Shown here piece after piece: positions 7,988 through 15,721 of a stretch of DNA of 64,000 bases. Made by a program: the position numbers and the translations under genes. The stretch lies in contig JBGAHL010000001.1 of assembly GCA_044226205.1 (NCBI GenBank), forward strand, positions 62,001-126,000, written 5' to 3'. Origin of the DNA: M3007 sp044226205 (GTDB taxonomy: Bacteria > Bacteroidota > Bacteroidia > Chitinophagales > Saprospiraceae). The notes beneath the pieces are model-generated. The model was not told where the DNA came from. It searched no databases and worked only from the letters and a program-made list of their open reading frames with translations. Position 1 is the first letter of the stretch; the number at the start of each line of letters is the position of its first letter.

Positions 7988-8983
7988 TCACTTTTTCAGG
8001 CCCAAATGAAGGCTCGCAGCACGCGCGATGGCGGCTTCGTCGAGCAAATTCATGCATCTAAAATGTCCTTTCGGGCAACGCGCAAAACCAATCTTGGAGC
8101 AGGGCCGACAAGACAATCCGTCCACCTCGATGGTCACGTTGCTGCCTTTCCCCTCCGCCAAAAACGGGTACATGCCAAATCCGGGGATCGTGCTTCCCCA
8201 AACGGATACGATGTCTTTGCCCAGTGCCGCGGCAATGTGCATCAGGCCGGTGTCGTGCGTCACGACTTTTCCGGCCTGCTCCACAACCGAAGCCGATTGC
8301 ATGAGCGATAATTGACCGCAGGTATCGACCGCGGAACTACCCGCTTGTTCGGACAACCAGCGACCGGTTTCCGCCTCCGCCTTGCCGCCAAGCAGCACCA
8401 CAGGGGCATCGAGCAGGCGGATGACCGAGGCCAGTTTGTCGGGCGGCATCCGTTTGGTGGCATGCGTTGCGCCCAACACCAGCGCGATGTATTTGCCTGG
8501 CGCAAGCAAAGGCGACAGATCCGAAAGTGTAACTTTTTGATTTTCAGGAATAAAAAAGTCCAACCCTTTCCCGTCGTCATGTACGCCGAGATGTGCCGCC
8601 GCAGCCATGTAGCGCTCCACGATGTGGTTGTGAGGCAACAGATTGATCCCTGTATTGACGAGCAGCCACTTCTCGATATTGAGTTTGTCAAAGGAGCGGG
8701 ACGGGCGGCGAAGCAGCATTTTCAATTGCTGACTGCGCAGATTGTGGTGCAGATCGATTACCCAGTCGTACCGCTCCGCCCGAAGTTGCGGCACAAGTAC
8801 CCGTATGTCTTTTTCAAAAGTGAAAACCCTCGAAATATGCGGGTTGGAAATGAGGATCGGCTCGAATGCCTTTTTGGTCACGAAATGCACTTCCGCCCCG
8901 ATTTGCTCGTGCAGCGCCCGCACCACGGGCGAGGTCAGCACGATATCGCCAATCGAAGAAAAGCGGAGGCAAAGGATTTTCAT
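7988..8983 (-). CDS. Glycosyltransferase family 9 (ADP-heptose:LPS heptosyltransferase-like)
   Basis: The 331-residue protein begins MKILCLRFSSIGDIVLTSPVV, the typical GT9 N-terminus with the SxGD loop. The C-terminal Rossmann half contains the nucleotide-sugar region THDTGLMHIAAALGKDIVSVWG. GT9 enzymes add heptose or a related sugar to the lipopolysaccharide core at the cytoplasmic face of the inner membrane; which sugar is used here cannot be told. A cysteine-rich segment near the end (SCRPCSKIGFARCPKGHFRCM) is shared with other Bacteroidota members. It lies 20 bases downstream of the amylase gene and about 120 bases upstream of the PorP-like gene, all on the minus strand, so it may be at the end of the amylase operon. 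Confidence 0.88.
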   Translation of the reverse strand: MKILCLRFSSIGDIVLTSPVVRALHEQIGAEVHFVTKKAFEPILISNPHISRVFTFEKDIRVLVPQLRAERYDWVIDLHHNLRSQQLKMLLRRPSRSFDKLNIEKWLLVNTGINLLPHNHIVERYMAAAAHLGVHDDGKGLDFFIPENQKVTLSDLSPLLAPGKYIALVLGATHATKRMPPDKLASVIRLLDAPVVLLGGKAEAETGRWLSEQAGSSAVDTCGQLSLMQSASVVEQAGKVVTHDTGLMHIAAALGKDIVSVWGSTIPGFGMYPFLAEGKGSNVTIEVDGLSCRPCSKIGFARCPKGHFRCMNLLDEAAIARAASLHLGLKK

Positions 8984-9003
8984 AATTTGACTTGGGGGAA
9001 AAT

Positions 9004-10401
9004 CTATTTGTTGGTCAATACCAGATACCCCCAGGCGTCGAGCCGCAATTCCATGTCTTTGGTAACCTGCACCGTACTGCTGCCGAACAGGTCGGTGTAG
9101 GCGCCCCGGGCCATTTCAGGAACCTGCAAAGTGAAAATACGGCTCTCCTTGCTCAGGTTGAGGATGACCAGCACCTTGTCGCCGTTCTTCTCCCGGAAAA
9201 ACGCATAGATAGAATCGTCGGAATTGGTCGGGATTTTGACCAGTTTGCCGCCATTTTTACCCGCCCATACGGCCTGGTTGTTGTGACGCAGGCCAGTCAG
9301 TTTTTGGTAAAAGGGCGTTTTGACCATTTGCCCCCAGCGAATCGGGTCTTTGTCAAAAAAGGCGAGGCGATGATCCAGTTTATCTTCCTGGCCATTGTAC
9401 AGCATGGGAATGCCCTGCCAGGTAAATTCCAGCACATTAAAAGCGTCGGCCGCGGGGCCGTAAAGTTCTGCCTCGGTCCCGTTGTGGGAGTTTTCGTCGT
9501 GATTTTGGGTGAAATACAACTGATAATAATCCTCCGGGTAAAAACCGTTGAGTTCCCGCAGCAAAGAATCGAGAGCATGGGCGCTACGTTTGCCCGCTGC
9601 AATTTCTTTGGTCACGTCCTTCCATTTCCAGCCGTAATTGGCATTGAAAGCCGACTGGAAATGCGCGGGCTCGTCCTGCCATTCGGCAAGCATAAACACC
9701 GTTTTGACCGAATCCAGCGCGGGGCGAGCTTCCGCCCAAAAATCATTGGGCACCAGACCCGCCATATCGACCCGAAAACCGTCGATGTCGGTTTCCCTGA
9801 ACCAGAATTGCATTGCATCGATCATTGCACGACGCAGCGCCGGGTTGCCATAATCGAGGTCGCAGACGTCCGACCAATCGGTGATCGGCTCGCCGCGTTC
9901 GTTGAGCGGCACGGTAAAATCGCCGTTGTAACGACTGTAGTATTCCGGGTGCTCGGTCTTCCAGACAGCATCCCACGACGTATGATTGGGCACCCAGTCG
10001 AGTATGACTTTAATGCCTTCATTATGTGCAGTTTGCACGAGGTTTTTCATGTCGCCCAAGGAGCCGAAATCGGGATTGACAGCGTAATAATCCTGTACCG
10101 AGTACGGGCTGCCCAGAGAGCCTTTACGTCGCTCTTTACCGACCGGGTGAATCGGCATGAGCCACAGCACATCGATACCCAGCGCTTTCAGGCGGGGCAG
10201 CGCCTCCTGCACGGCGCCAAGATTGCCCTGGGGCGAGAATTGCCGGATATTGCATTGATACAACACGGCATTTTTAGCCCAGTCCGGCTCGGCGGGTCGG
10301 GTTGCAGTAGTTGGTGCCGTGGCAGTCATCGGTTGTGGCGAGTGTTGACAGGCGATGAAAAACAACAACAAAAAGGCAAAAGGGGAATACTCGATTTTCA
10401 T
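9004..10401 (-). CDS. Lipoprotein alpha-amylase family (GH13) glycoside hydrolase
   Basis: Starting at the ATG at 10401 gives 465 residues with a lipoprotein signal (MKIEYSPFAFLLLFFIAC, Cys18). The GH13 (beta/alpha)8 barrel has all four conserved regions in order: VILDWVPNHTS (region I), DGFRVDMAG with the nucleophile Asp (II), MLAEWQ with the acid/base Glu (III), and FTQNHDEN (IV). A C-terminal beta domain follows (FFREKNGDKVLVILNLSKES). It should cleave alpha-1,4-glucans or maltooligosaccharides, either in the periplasm or at the outer membrane, tethered by lipid. The neighbouring beta-phosphoglucomutase-like gene fits maltose or glucan breakdown, but no maltose phosphorylase or SusC/D pair is present in this window. 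Confidence 0.9.
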   Translation of the reverse strand: MKIEYSPFAFLLLFFIACQHSPQPMTATAPTTATRPAEPDWAKNAVLYQCNIRQFSPQGNLGAVQEALPRLKALGIDVLWLMPIHPVGKERRKGSLGSPYSVQDYYAVNPDFGSLGDMKNLVQTAHNEGIKVILDWVPNHTSWDAVWKTEHPEYYSRYNGDFTVPLNERGEPITDWSDVCDLDYGNPALRRAMIDAMQFWFRETDIDGFRVDMAGLVPNDFWAEARPALDSVKTVFMLAEWQDEPAHFQSAFNANYGWKWKDVTKEIAAGKRSAHALDSLLRELNGFYPEDYYQLYFTQNHDENSHNGTEAELYGPAADAFNVLEFTWQGIPMLYNGQEDKLDHRLAFFDKDPIRWGQMVKTPFYQKLTGLRHNNQAVWAGKNGGKLVKIPTNSDDSIYAFFREKNGDKVLVILNLSKESRIFTLQVPEMARGAYTDLFGSSTVQVTKDMELRLDAWGYLVLTNK

Positions 10402-10433
10402 ATTTGTGACCGTTGGCGCCAGTCCCAAGGGCT

Positions 10434-11030
10434 TCAGTTGCCCGCTGGCAGGTTGGCAGCGTTATCCATACGAACCTGAATACCTGTGATATTCAACTCC
10501 GTATTTCCTTTCCAGACCATGCGGAAGCCGCGCTCCTGCACCGCCCAGGTATTGTTGAAATAGGGGTCCTGGCAAGAGATGTACACGATCATTTTTTGTT
10601 CGTCAAAATTCCAGTGGCCGGTATCAATCACCTTGTTGTTGACGATGATATCGAAGCTCAGGTCTTCTCTGAATTTCAGGTATTTGCCCAGAAAATTCCG
10701 ATGTACGGTGGTGTCGGAAGGCTGGAAAGCCATGATAGCCGACCAATAACCCGTGGCCATAAAGGCGCGGCGGCTGGTGCTCGGGCGGGGCAGTTTATCC
10801 CAGGGAACTTCCACTCGCTGCGGAGCGCGGCGGACCTGATAGGGGTAAGCGGAATCGGGCTGCTCCTCCTCGGTAACGTGCGAGGCATTCCAGTTGCTTA
10901 GTTTGCCTTCTTCCTGCTGGGCAGGTGCAGCAGCCGTGGAATCGACAGGAGGCGTGGTTTTTTGAGCATTTTTACAGGCGGTAAATCCCGCGGCAGCGAC
11001 TACAAAGAGGATGAAAAAGCGCAATTTCAT
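10434..11030 (-). CDS. Lipoprotein of unknown function, lipocalin-like in style
   Basis: A 198-residue protein with a clear lipobox (GFTAC, Cys19) and a Pro/Ala/Thr-rich linker to about residue 60. The C-terminal 110 residues look like an all-beta fold: KYLKFREDLSFDII, KVIDTGHWNFDEQKMIVYISC, ERGFRMVWKGNTELNITGIQVRM. Such alternating strands resemble lipocalin-like domains that Bacteroidota use in small lipoproteins, but I see no diagnostic motif. It sits between the GH13 gene (33 bases downstream) and the HAD gene (16 bases upstream), so it is probably cotranscribed with them. Substrate and role are unknown. Confidence 0.75.
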   Translation of the reverse strand: MKLRFFILFVVAAAGFTACKNAQKTTPPVDSTAAAPAQQEEGKLSNWNASHVTEEEQPDSAYPYQVRRAPQRVEVPWDKLPRPSTSRRAFMATGYWSAIMAFQPSDTTVHRNFLGKYLKFREDLSFDIIVNNKVIDTGHWNFDEQKMIVYISCQDPYFNNTWAVQERGFRMVWKGNTELNITGIQVRMDNAANLPAGN

Positions 11031-11046
11031 GGTGAAACCAAAAGAA

Positions 11047-11742
11047 TTAAGAATACCCCCCGGAAATGGTCGTCCTTCCCGTCAGGGTTTGTAAATAATC
11101 GAATGAAAGCGTTTCAAAATTTGGAATCGTGAGGTTTGCCGGCGCCAGTTGTCGTGGATCTCCGACCCCAACCACCCAAAAGCCCCCGTACGCAGCCCCG
11201 ATCACGCCGGGTAAGGTGTCTTCAAATACAAGACATTCTGCTGGCTCAAGGTTAAGGTTCCGGGCGGCCAGCAAATAACGTTCGGGATCCGGCTTTGCCT
11301 TTTTGATCATATTCCCGTCGATCACTGCATCGAACAACATGTCGAGTTGAAGCGATTCGAGCACGGTACGGGCATTGCGGGAGGAGGATACCAGGGCAGT
11401 AGACAGATCATTTTCAGCCATTTCTTCCAGCATCCTACGCACGCCGGGCAGCACTTCTTCAGGCGTCATTTGTGCAAGCAATTCGATGTACCAATTGTTC
11501 TTGACGTCGGACCAGTACAGTTTTTCGGCATCAGGCAGGTAAATATGACCCAGTTCGAGGATTTTCTCAAGGCTTTGCATGCGGCTCATACCCTGTAAAA
11601 GGTGGTGGTGGTCTTCTGTAAATTCGAAACCCAGGTTTTGCGCCACGCGCCGCCATGCCTGGAAGTGATACCTGAAGGTATCGACGACCACTCCGTCAAG
11701 ATCAAAAATGCATCCGCGAATATGAGCGGAGGTTACTGCCAT
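11047..11742 (-). CDS. pgmB: Beta-phosphoglucomutase-like HAD phosphatase
   Basis: The 231-residue protein shows all HAD motifs: FDLDGVVVDT (I, the two catalytic aspartates), ALVSSS (II), Lys in IKKAKPDPERY (III) and FEDTLPGV (IV). The cap segment LQGMSRMQSLEKIL is the beta-phosphoglucomutase signature, whose Arg contacts the phosphate of beta-glucose-1,6-bisphosphate. The enzyme turns beta-glucose-1-phosphate into glucose-6-phosphate, the product of maltose phosphorolysis. It is the first gene of a minus-strand run including the GH13 lipoprotein. TACCTTCG about 20 bases upstream differs by one base from the TAnnTTTG -7 element. The symbol rests on motif match and context; a general sugar phosphatase is possible. 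Confidence 0.8.
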   Translation of the reverse strand: MAVTSAHIRGCIFDLDGVVVDTFRYHFQAWRRVAQNLGFEFTEDHHHLLQGMSRMQSLEKILELGHIYLPDAEKLYWSDVKNNWYIELLAQMTPEEVLPGVRRMLEEMAENDLSTALVSSSRNARTVLESLQLDMLFDAVIDGNMIKKAKPDPERYLLAARNLNLEPAECLVFEDTLPGVIGAAYGGFWVVGVGDPRQLAPANLTIPNFETLSFDYLQTLTGRTTISGGYS

Positions 11743-11824
11743 AAATGTGTACTGAAATTTTGGGCGAAGGTAGGGCTATTTTAGTCGCGGTTGCTTGTTT
11801 TGGTAGCGCAGTGCTACCAGATGC

Positions 11825-11863
11825 AAAAAAGAATCGTCCTGCAAGGTGCTTGCAGGACGATTC
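11825..11863 (-). terminator. Intrinsic terminator after the solute-binding/OmpA gene
   Basis: A perfect 15-bp stem GAATCGTCCTGCAAG / CTTGCAGGACGATTC with a 3-base loop is preceded on the plus strand by AAAAAA, which gives a U-tract in minus-strand transcripts. It lies 20 bases past the stop of the last gene in the four-gene cluster. Confidence 0.92.
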
Positions 11864-11883
11864 AGGCATATCGGAGAAAGCGA

Positions 11884-13428
11884 TTATTCTTCGATCAATT
11901 CAAAATCCGTGCGGCGGTTTTTGCCTTTGCCTTCGTCGGTACCGTTGTCGGCCACGGGTTTGTCGGGGCCGTTGCCAATCACAATGAAGCGATTGCGCGG
12001 CATGCCGTATTGGGTGACCAGATAGTCGACCACGGACTGGGCGCGTTTTTTCGACAAAGCGACGTTGGCGGCGCGGTTGCCCACGTTATCGGTGTTGCCT
12101 TCCACCCTGACGCGGCTGTTGCCGAAGGTTTTGGCAATGGGCACCATTTCGTTGTCGACAATATATTTCGCATTGTCGTCGAGCAGGTATTCGCCCGACC
12201 GGAAAGAAATGCTGACCCGTTTGGTGGCCACGGCGCCTTTCGTTTTTGCCTCGCTTTCCGTAAGTCCGGCAAAGGATTTTTGTCCTTCCGCAGCATCGGA
12301 CGGGCCGCTCAGACTGGTGCGTTCCACGGCGCTGAACCAGGCCGTTTTGGTAAACGGCGGCACTACATCACCACTCTGGATTACGCCGATATTGCGGTAT
12401 TCCTTGGTCATGCGGGTGTAGAGTTCCTCGCCAGTCACGCCTTTGTAGCCGCTGCGGTTGAGGCCGAAAAAGTTGACATTGTCCCCGTGGGTGCACAGGC
12501 GCACGTTGTCGATTGCTTTCAGGGCGTCTTCTTTGGTGAAGCCATCGAATGCATCGGCGAGGATGGTAGCGGCCTCCTGTTTGGCGCTGCTGCTGCTGTT
12601 GATCTCGGCTGCGCCTTTCATCCAGCCTTCGTAGAGTTGCTGCACTTTTTCGCGGTTGGCTTCCACCCATTTGCGCTTAGCGATAAACACGTCGGCAATG
12701 ATGTTGGATGCATTGCGGGTGCTTTGCAAGACACGGGCGCCGGGCACTTTTTGTACGCATTCTTCATCGAAAGGCGACCAGACGACCGCCGCGTCCACGT
12801 TGCCCGCCTTGAAAGCCTCGGCCGCTTCTACCGGCGAGGGTACGCCGACGATCTGGACGTCGTTGGTGGTCATACCGCCAGCATTGAGCAGCCAGATGAG
12901 GAAAGAGTGGGAAGGCGACATTTCCGCGACGGCCACTTTTTTGCCGCGCAGGTCGGACACGGCATTGAGGCCGCGGCGCACGACGATGGCGTCGCCGCCA
13001 CGCGACCAGTCGGCCTGAAACACGACAACGGGGTCGTATTCGGCCAGGCCGGGCATTTCGGTGGGCAGCGATTCGACGGTCGCCCAGAGCAACTGCACCT
13101 CGTCGTTTTTCCAGGCATTGCGGCTGGCGGTGGGGTCGTCGAGGATTTTGAATTCGACTTTGAACCCGTTGTCCTTGTAAAAGCGGCTGTCGGTATTGGC
13201 TTTAAAGCCTTTGTTCCAGTATTGGCCGCCTGCATAGCCGCCCCAGGTGACGACCCCGACACTGATCGTATTGTCGTCGGCGCCCGAATCGGAAGTTTCC
13301 GTTTTTGCCTTGTCGCGGAGGTCTTTTCCGGCTTTGGTATTTTTAAAGAAATAACTGCCTGCGAAATAGAGCCCCCCGACGATGCCGAGGGTCAGCAGAA
13401 ATTTGGAGAAAGATGTGAGTTTTGCCAT
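11884..13428 (-). CDS. Membrane-anchored solute-binding protein fused to an OmpA peptidoglycan-binding domain
   Basis: The 514-residue protein has one N-terminal membrane anchor (FLLTLGIVGGLYFAGSYFF) and no cleavage site. Residues about 50-330 form a type 2 periplasmic-binding fold of the NMT1/SsuA kind (DLRGKKVAVAEMSPSHSFLI, AAEAFKAGNVDAAVVWSPFD). Residues 405-514 are an OmpA domain with the peptidoglycan-contact motifs GNTDNVGNRAANVALSKKRA and KNRRTDFEL. It should therefore sit in the periplasm, tied to the inner membrane at one end and the cell wall at the other. No ABC permease or ATPase is near, so it is unlikely to feed a normal transporter. It is the last gene of a four-gene cluster, 50 bases after the PspA-like gene. 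A sensor or scaffold role is inference. Confidence 0.85.
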   Translation of the reverse strand: MAKLTSFSKFLLTLGIVGGLYFAGSYFFKNTKAGKDLRDKAKTETSDSGADDNTISVGVVTWGGYAGGQYWNKGFKANTDSRFYKDNGFKVEFKILDDPTASRNAWKNDEVQLLWATVESLPTEMPGLAEYDPVVVFQADWSRGGDAIVVRRGLNAVSDLRGKKVAVAEMSPSHSFLIWLLNAGGMTTNDVQIVGVPSPVEAAEAFKAGNVDAAVVWSPFDEECVQKVPGARVLQSTRNASNIIADVFIAKRKWVEANREKVQQLYEGWMKGAAEINSSSSAKQEAATILADAFDGFTKEDALKAIDNVRLCTHGDNVNFFGLNRSGYKGVTGEELYTRMTKEYRNIGVIQSGDVVPPFTKTAWFSAVERTSLSGPSDAAEGQKSFAGLTESEAKTKGAVATKRVSISFRSGEYLLDDNAKYIVDNEMVPIAKTFGNSRVRVEGNTDNVGNRAANVALSKKRAQSVVDYLVTQYGMPRNRFIVIGNGPDKPVADNGTDEGKGKNRRTDFELIEE

Positions 13429-13478
13429 GATTTGTTTTTCAGCGATGGTGTTGGATTTGGGTATTGAAAATGAGCGAC

Positions 13479-14513
13479 TTATTGCTCAAAAAAAGTATCG
13501 TACTGGTTGCCGCCGCGTTCTTCCTTGGTCGGCACTTTGACGGGGGCGTTCAGGTCAAGCACTTCGGTGGGGCTGTTGGCCTTGGTGATGATTTTGGCCT
13601 TGTCGCCGCCAAGCAGGAAGGAAACGCCTTCCTTCTCCCATTTCTCGAGCATGGCCATGCCTTCTTCTTCGAAGACGCCGTTTTGCAGGTCGATGGAATC
13701 CATGAAGTTTTTGGACATATCCATAAAGCGCTCCATTTCGCCGACTTTCTGGCCGACGTCTTCGGCCATGGCTTCGAGAGCCATGTCGTACATGTATTTT
13801 TTATCGGAGTTGCCGCTCATGATGTTCATGGCCGAACGGATAGCCGAGTGGCTGGCTTTGATCGCCTTGTACTCCTGTTCTTTCACCATGACCTGGTCCT
13901 GCAGGTCTTCGAGCATGATCTCGGAGTTTTCGTACATTTTGGTGAGGACGCGGTAGAGCACTTCCATTTTTTTGTACAAATCCTCGAGTTTGACGTTCGA
14001 TTCCTGGAGGCGGCCGGCTTTGCGGGCCTGGAGCACCATGATGGCGTCTCGGCCGGTTTCCTTGGCTTTGCTGGCGAGGCCGAGGTTGTTCTGGATGTTG
14101 CGCTGGTTTTGTTTGATCATTTCACCCAGCTTGTACATCTGGCCCTTGAGTTTGCTGATCTGGGTGTTCATGTTGCCCAGATTGTCTTTCAGGTCCTCGA
14201 TGTAGCTTTTGAGGATGCCGATCGGGTCGATTTGGACGAACATGCCCGTAACCCAGCGCATGACCGACTTGTACATGTACCAGATGAGGTTGCGCATTTT
14301 GGGATCGAGTACGACGTACACGACGGCTGCCAGAGCAGCCAGGAGTCCGGCCAGGTACAGGGTATTTTCGGCCAGGGCGATCAGTGTGGGCAAGGCTTTG
14401 TAAAGCAGGTAGCCGCCCCCGAGGAGGATGGCGCCCATAAAAACTCCGCCCGTGATGCCTTCGGGACGATCCCAAAAGTTTTTGGGCTTGATCGGTTGCA
14501 TTTCAGTACTCAT
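13479..14513 (-). CDS. Two-TM membrane protein with long PspA/IM30-like coiled coil
   Basis: The 344-residue protein has two N-terminal membrane spans (about 20-45 and 50-72), then an amphipathic segment (LIWYMYKSVMRWVTGMFVQI) and a long, almost purely helical region to about residue 300. The stretch IDPIGILKSYIEDLKDNLG followed by Lys/Glu/Gln-rich heptads resembles the beginning of PspA/IM30 proteins (DP..ll..yi.dl...l), members of the ESCRT-III-like superfamily that remodel membranes under stress. The added membrane anchor is unlike classical PspA. The tail is short, charged and probably disordered. It lies between the solute-binding/OmpA gene and a two-TM microprotein on the same strand. 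The PspA relation is an inference from pattern, not a search result. Confidence 0.7.
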   Translation of the reverse strand: MSTEMQPIKPKNFWDRPEGITGGVFMGAILLGGGYLLYKALPTLIALAENTLYLAGLLAALAAVVYVVLDPKMRNLIWYMYKSVMRWVTGMFVQIDPIGILKSYIEDLKDNLGNMNTQISKLKGQMYKLGEMIKQNQRNIQNNLGLASKAKETGRDAIMVLQARKAGRLQESNVKLEDLYKKMEVLYRVLTKMYENSEIMLEDLQDQVMVKEQEYKAIKASHSAIRSAMNIMSGNSDKKYMYDMALEAMAEDVGQKVGEMERFMDMSKNFMDSIDLQNGVFEEEGMAMLEKWEKEGVSFLLGGDKAKIITKANSPTEVLDLNAPVKVPTKEERGGNQYDTFFEQ

Positions 14514-14555
14514 AGAAATAAGATAATCAGTGGGTTGTTAAGTTTTGTTTGAATT

Positions 14556-14753
14556 TCAACGGTTAAAAATACCATTTAAAAAGGCACGTACGGAACGTCT
14601 GAAGCGGTCGTTCACAAAGAACAGGACCACAAAAGCCAGCACGATGATCCAGAAGAAGCCGATCGTCAGTTTGAGCAAATAATAGATCAGCCAGAGGATC
14701 AGCAGCCCCGCGGCAAAGACGACAAGTGGATTTTTCAAAGCGTTGTTACTCAT
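14556..14753 (-). CDS. Small two-TM membrane protein
   Basis: A 65-residue protein made up almost entirely of two hydrophobic helices (PLVVFAAGLLILWLIYYLL and FFWIIVLAFVVLFFV) and a basic C-terminus (NDRFRRSVRAFLNGIFNR). By the positive-inside rule the basic tail should face the cytoplasm. It lies 42 bases upstream of the PspA-like gene and 48 bases downstream of the soluble coiled-coil gene, all minus strand. I recognise no family; its conserved place in the cluster would have to be tested. A membrane partner of the PspA-like protein is a reasonable guess. Confidence 0.7.
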   Translation of the reverse strand: MSNNALKNPLVVFAAGLLILWLIYYLLKLTIGFFWIIVLAFVVLFFVNDRFRRSVRAFLNGIFNR

Positions 14754-14801
14754 GTTTGCAGTCGTTGTGTATCCGTGTAAAACTGGTTTTGTTACGGGGC
14801 T

Positions 14802-15461
14802 TTATTTCAGGTGTTCCTGAATTTTGGCCAGGTCGGCTTCGATCTGACCCGTCACCGTGGAATAGGTGGCTTCGAAATCGGCCTTGGTATTTTCAATTTT
14901 CACCGTGCTTTCGTTGATTTCCTTGCGCACCTGTTCGCTGCGCTGACGATGCTCTTCGATTTGCTGGGTCAATTGTTTGATCTGTTCGGATTTTTGCTCG
15001 ATGGCCCCTTCGAGGTTTTTGATTTCCTCCTCACGGTTACCGATAAGTTTGGCGCGTTGCTGGGCGTGGGCTTCGTTGAAGCGGGCTTGTTCTGCGCTCA
15101 AAACATTGAGGTAAAACTTGCCCGAATCGATGAGTTTCGCCGGCGTAACGCCCATGGTTTGCGCCATGGCATAGGCCGAATGAAAACGGGTGGCCTCATC
15201 CATCGGCATTTTGGCCAGATTTTTCAAAGCCTGTCGGAATTCGAGGTAATCAAACCCATCCTGGTTGTTTTTGTCCAGCGCGCCCAGCAGGATTTCGAGA
15301 AACTTGTCGCTGACCGATCCGCTCACCTGCACAGGGCTGGCTGCCTGTTCGGCAACTGTAGTGGCGGGTTGTTCGGGCGACGGGGATGCGGGGCTGGCCG
15401 CAGCGGCTCCTTCTTCTTCAACAACAAAAATGGATTTGAATTTTTTCAAAAAGTCGCTCAT
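14802..15461 (-). CDS. Soluble coiled-coil protein, first gene of the four-gene envelope cluster
   Basis: From the ATG at 15461 the protein has 219 residues (MSDFLKKFKSIFVVEEE); a longer open frame upstream looks non-coding. It has no signal peptide or membrane span. An Ala/Ser/Pro/Glu-rich linker (about 18-50) is followed by a helical domain with an acidic, EF-hand-like loop, DKNNQDGFDYLEF, whose spacing is off by one from a canonical EF-hand. From about residue 120 to the end it is a continuous coiled coil (NREEEIKNLEGAIEQKSEQI). It is probably cytoplasmic and could bind the coiled coil of the PspA-like protein encoded two genes later. I do not recognise the family. Confidence 0.75.
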   Translation of the reverse strand: MSDFLKKFKSIFVVEEEGAAAASPASPSPEQPATTVAEQAASPVQVSGSVSDKFLEILLGALDKNNQDGFDYLEFRQALKNLAKMPMDEATRFHSAYAMAQTMGVTPAKLIDSGKFYLNVLSAEQARFNEAHAQQRAKLIGNREEEIKNLEGAIEQKSEQIKQLTQQIEEHRQRSEQVRKEINESTVKIENTKADFEATYSTVTGQIEADLAKIQEHLK

Positions 15462-15721
15462 GAACCAGTCTGAATGTCCTGATAAAAGGTTGATTTTCGA
15501 TTGACCCGCCAAATGTGAAGGGGGTTTGCCCGGCTGTCCCAAATTCGTCGGCGACAATCCGGGAATTTCCGACAAAGAAACTCAAATCGACCGACAAACA
15601 GCAGGGGAATTTTTCATCAGGCTGCCTGCAACGCCGCTTAACAACACTAATCCTTACCTTTGCGCAATGGACGCCCGCCCCTCCGCCTTGCTCATCGCCT
15701 TCTTCGTTTTCACATCAAACA

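Noticed and set aside
11791..13467. 558-codon plus-strand open frame opposite the solute-binding/OmpA gene
   Set aside because: Shadow frame; the minus strand shows binding-protein and OmpA motifs and a terminator that fits it.
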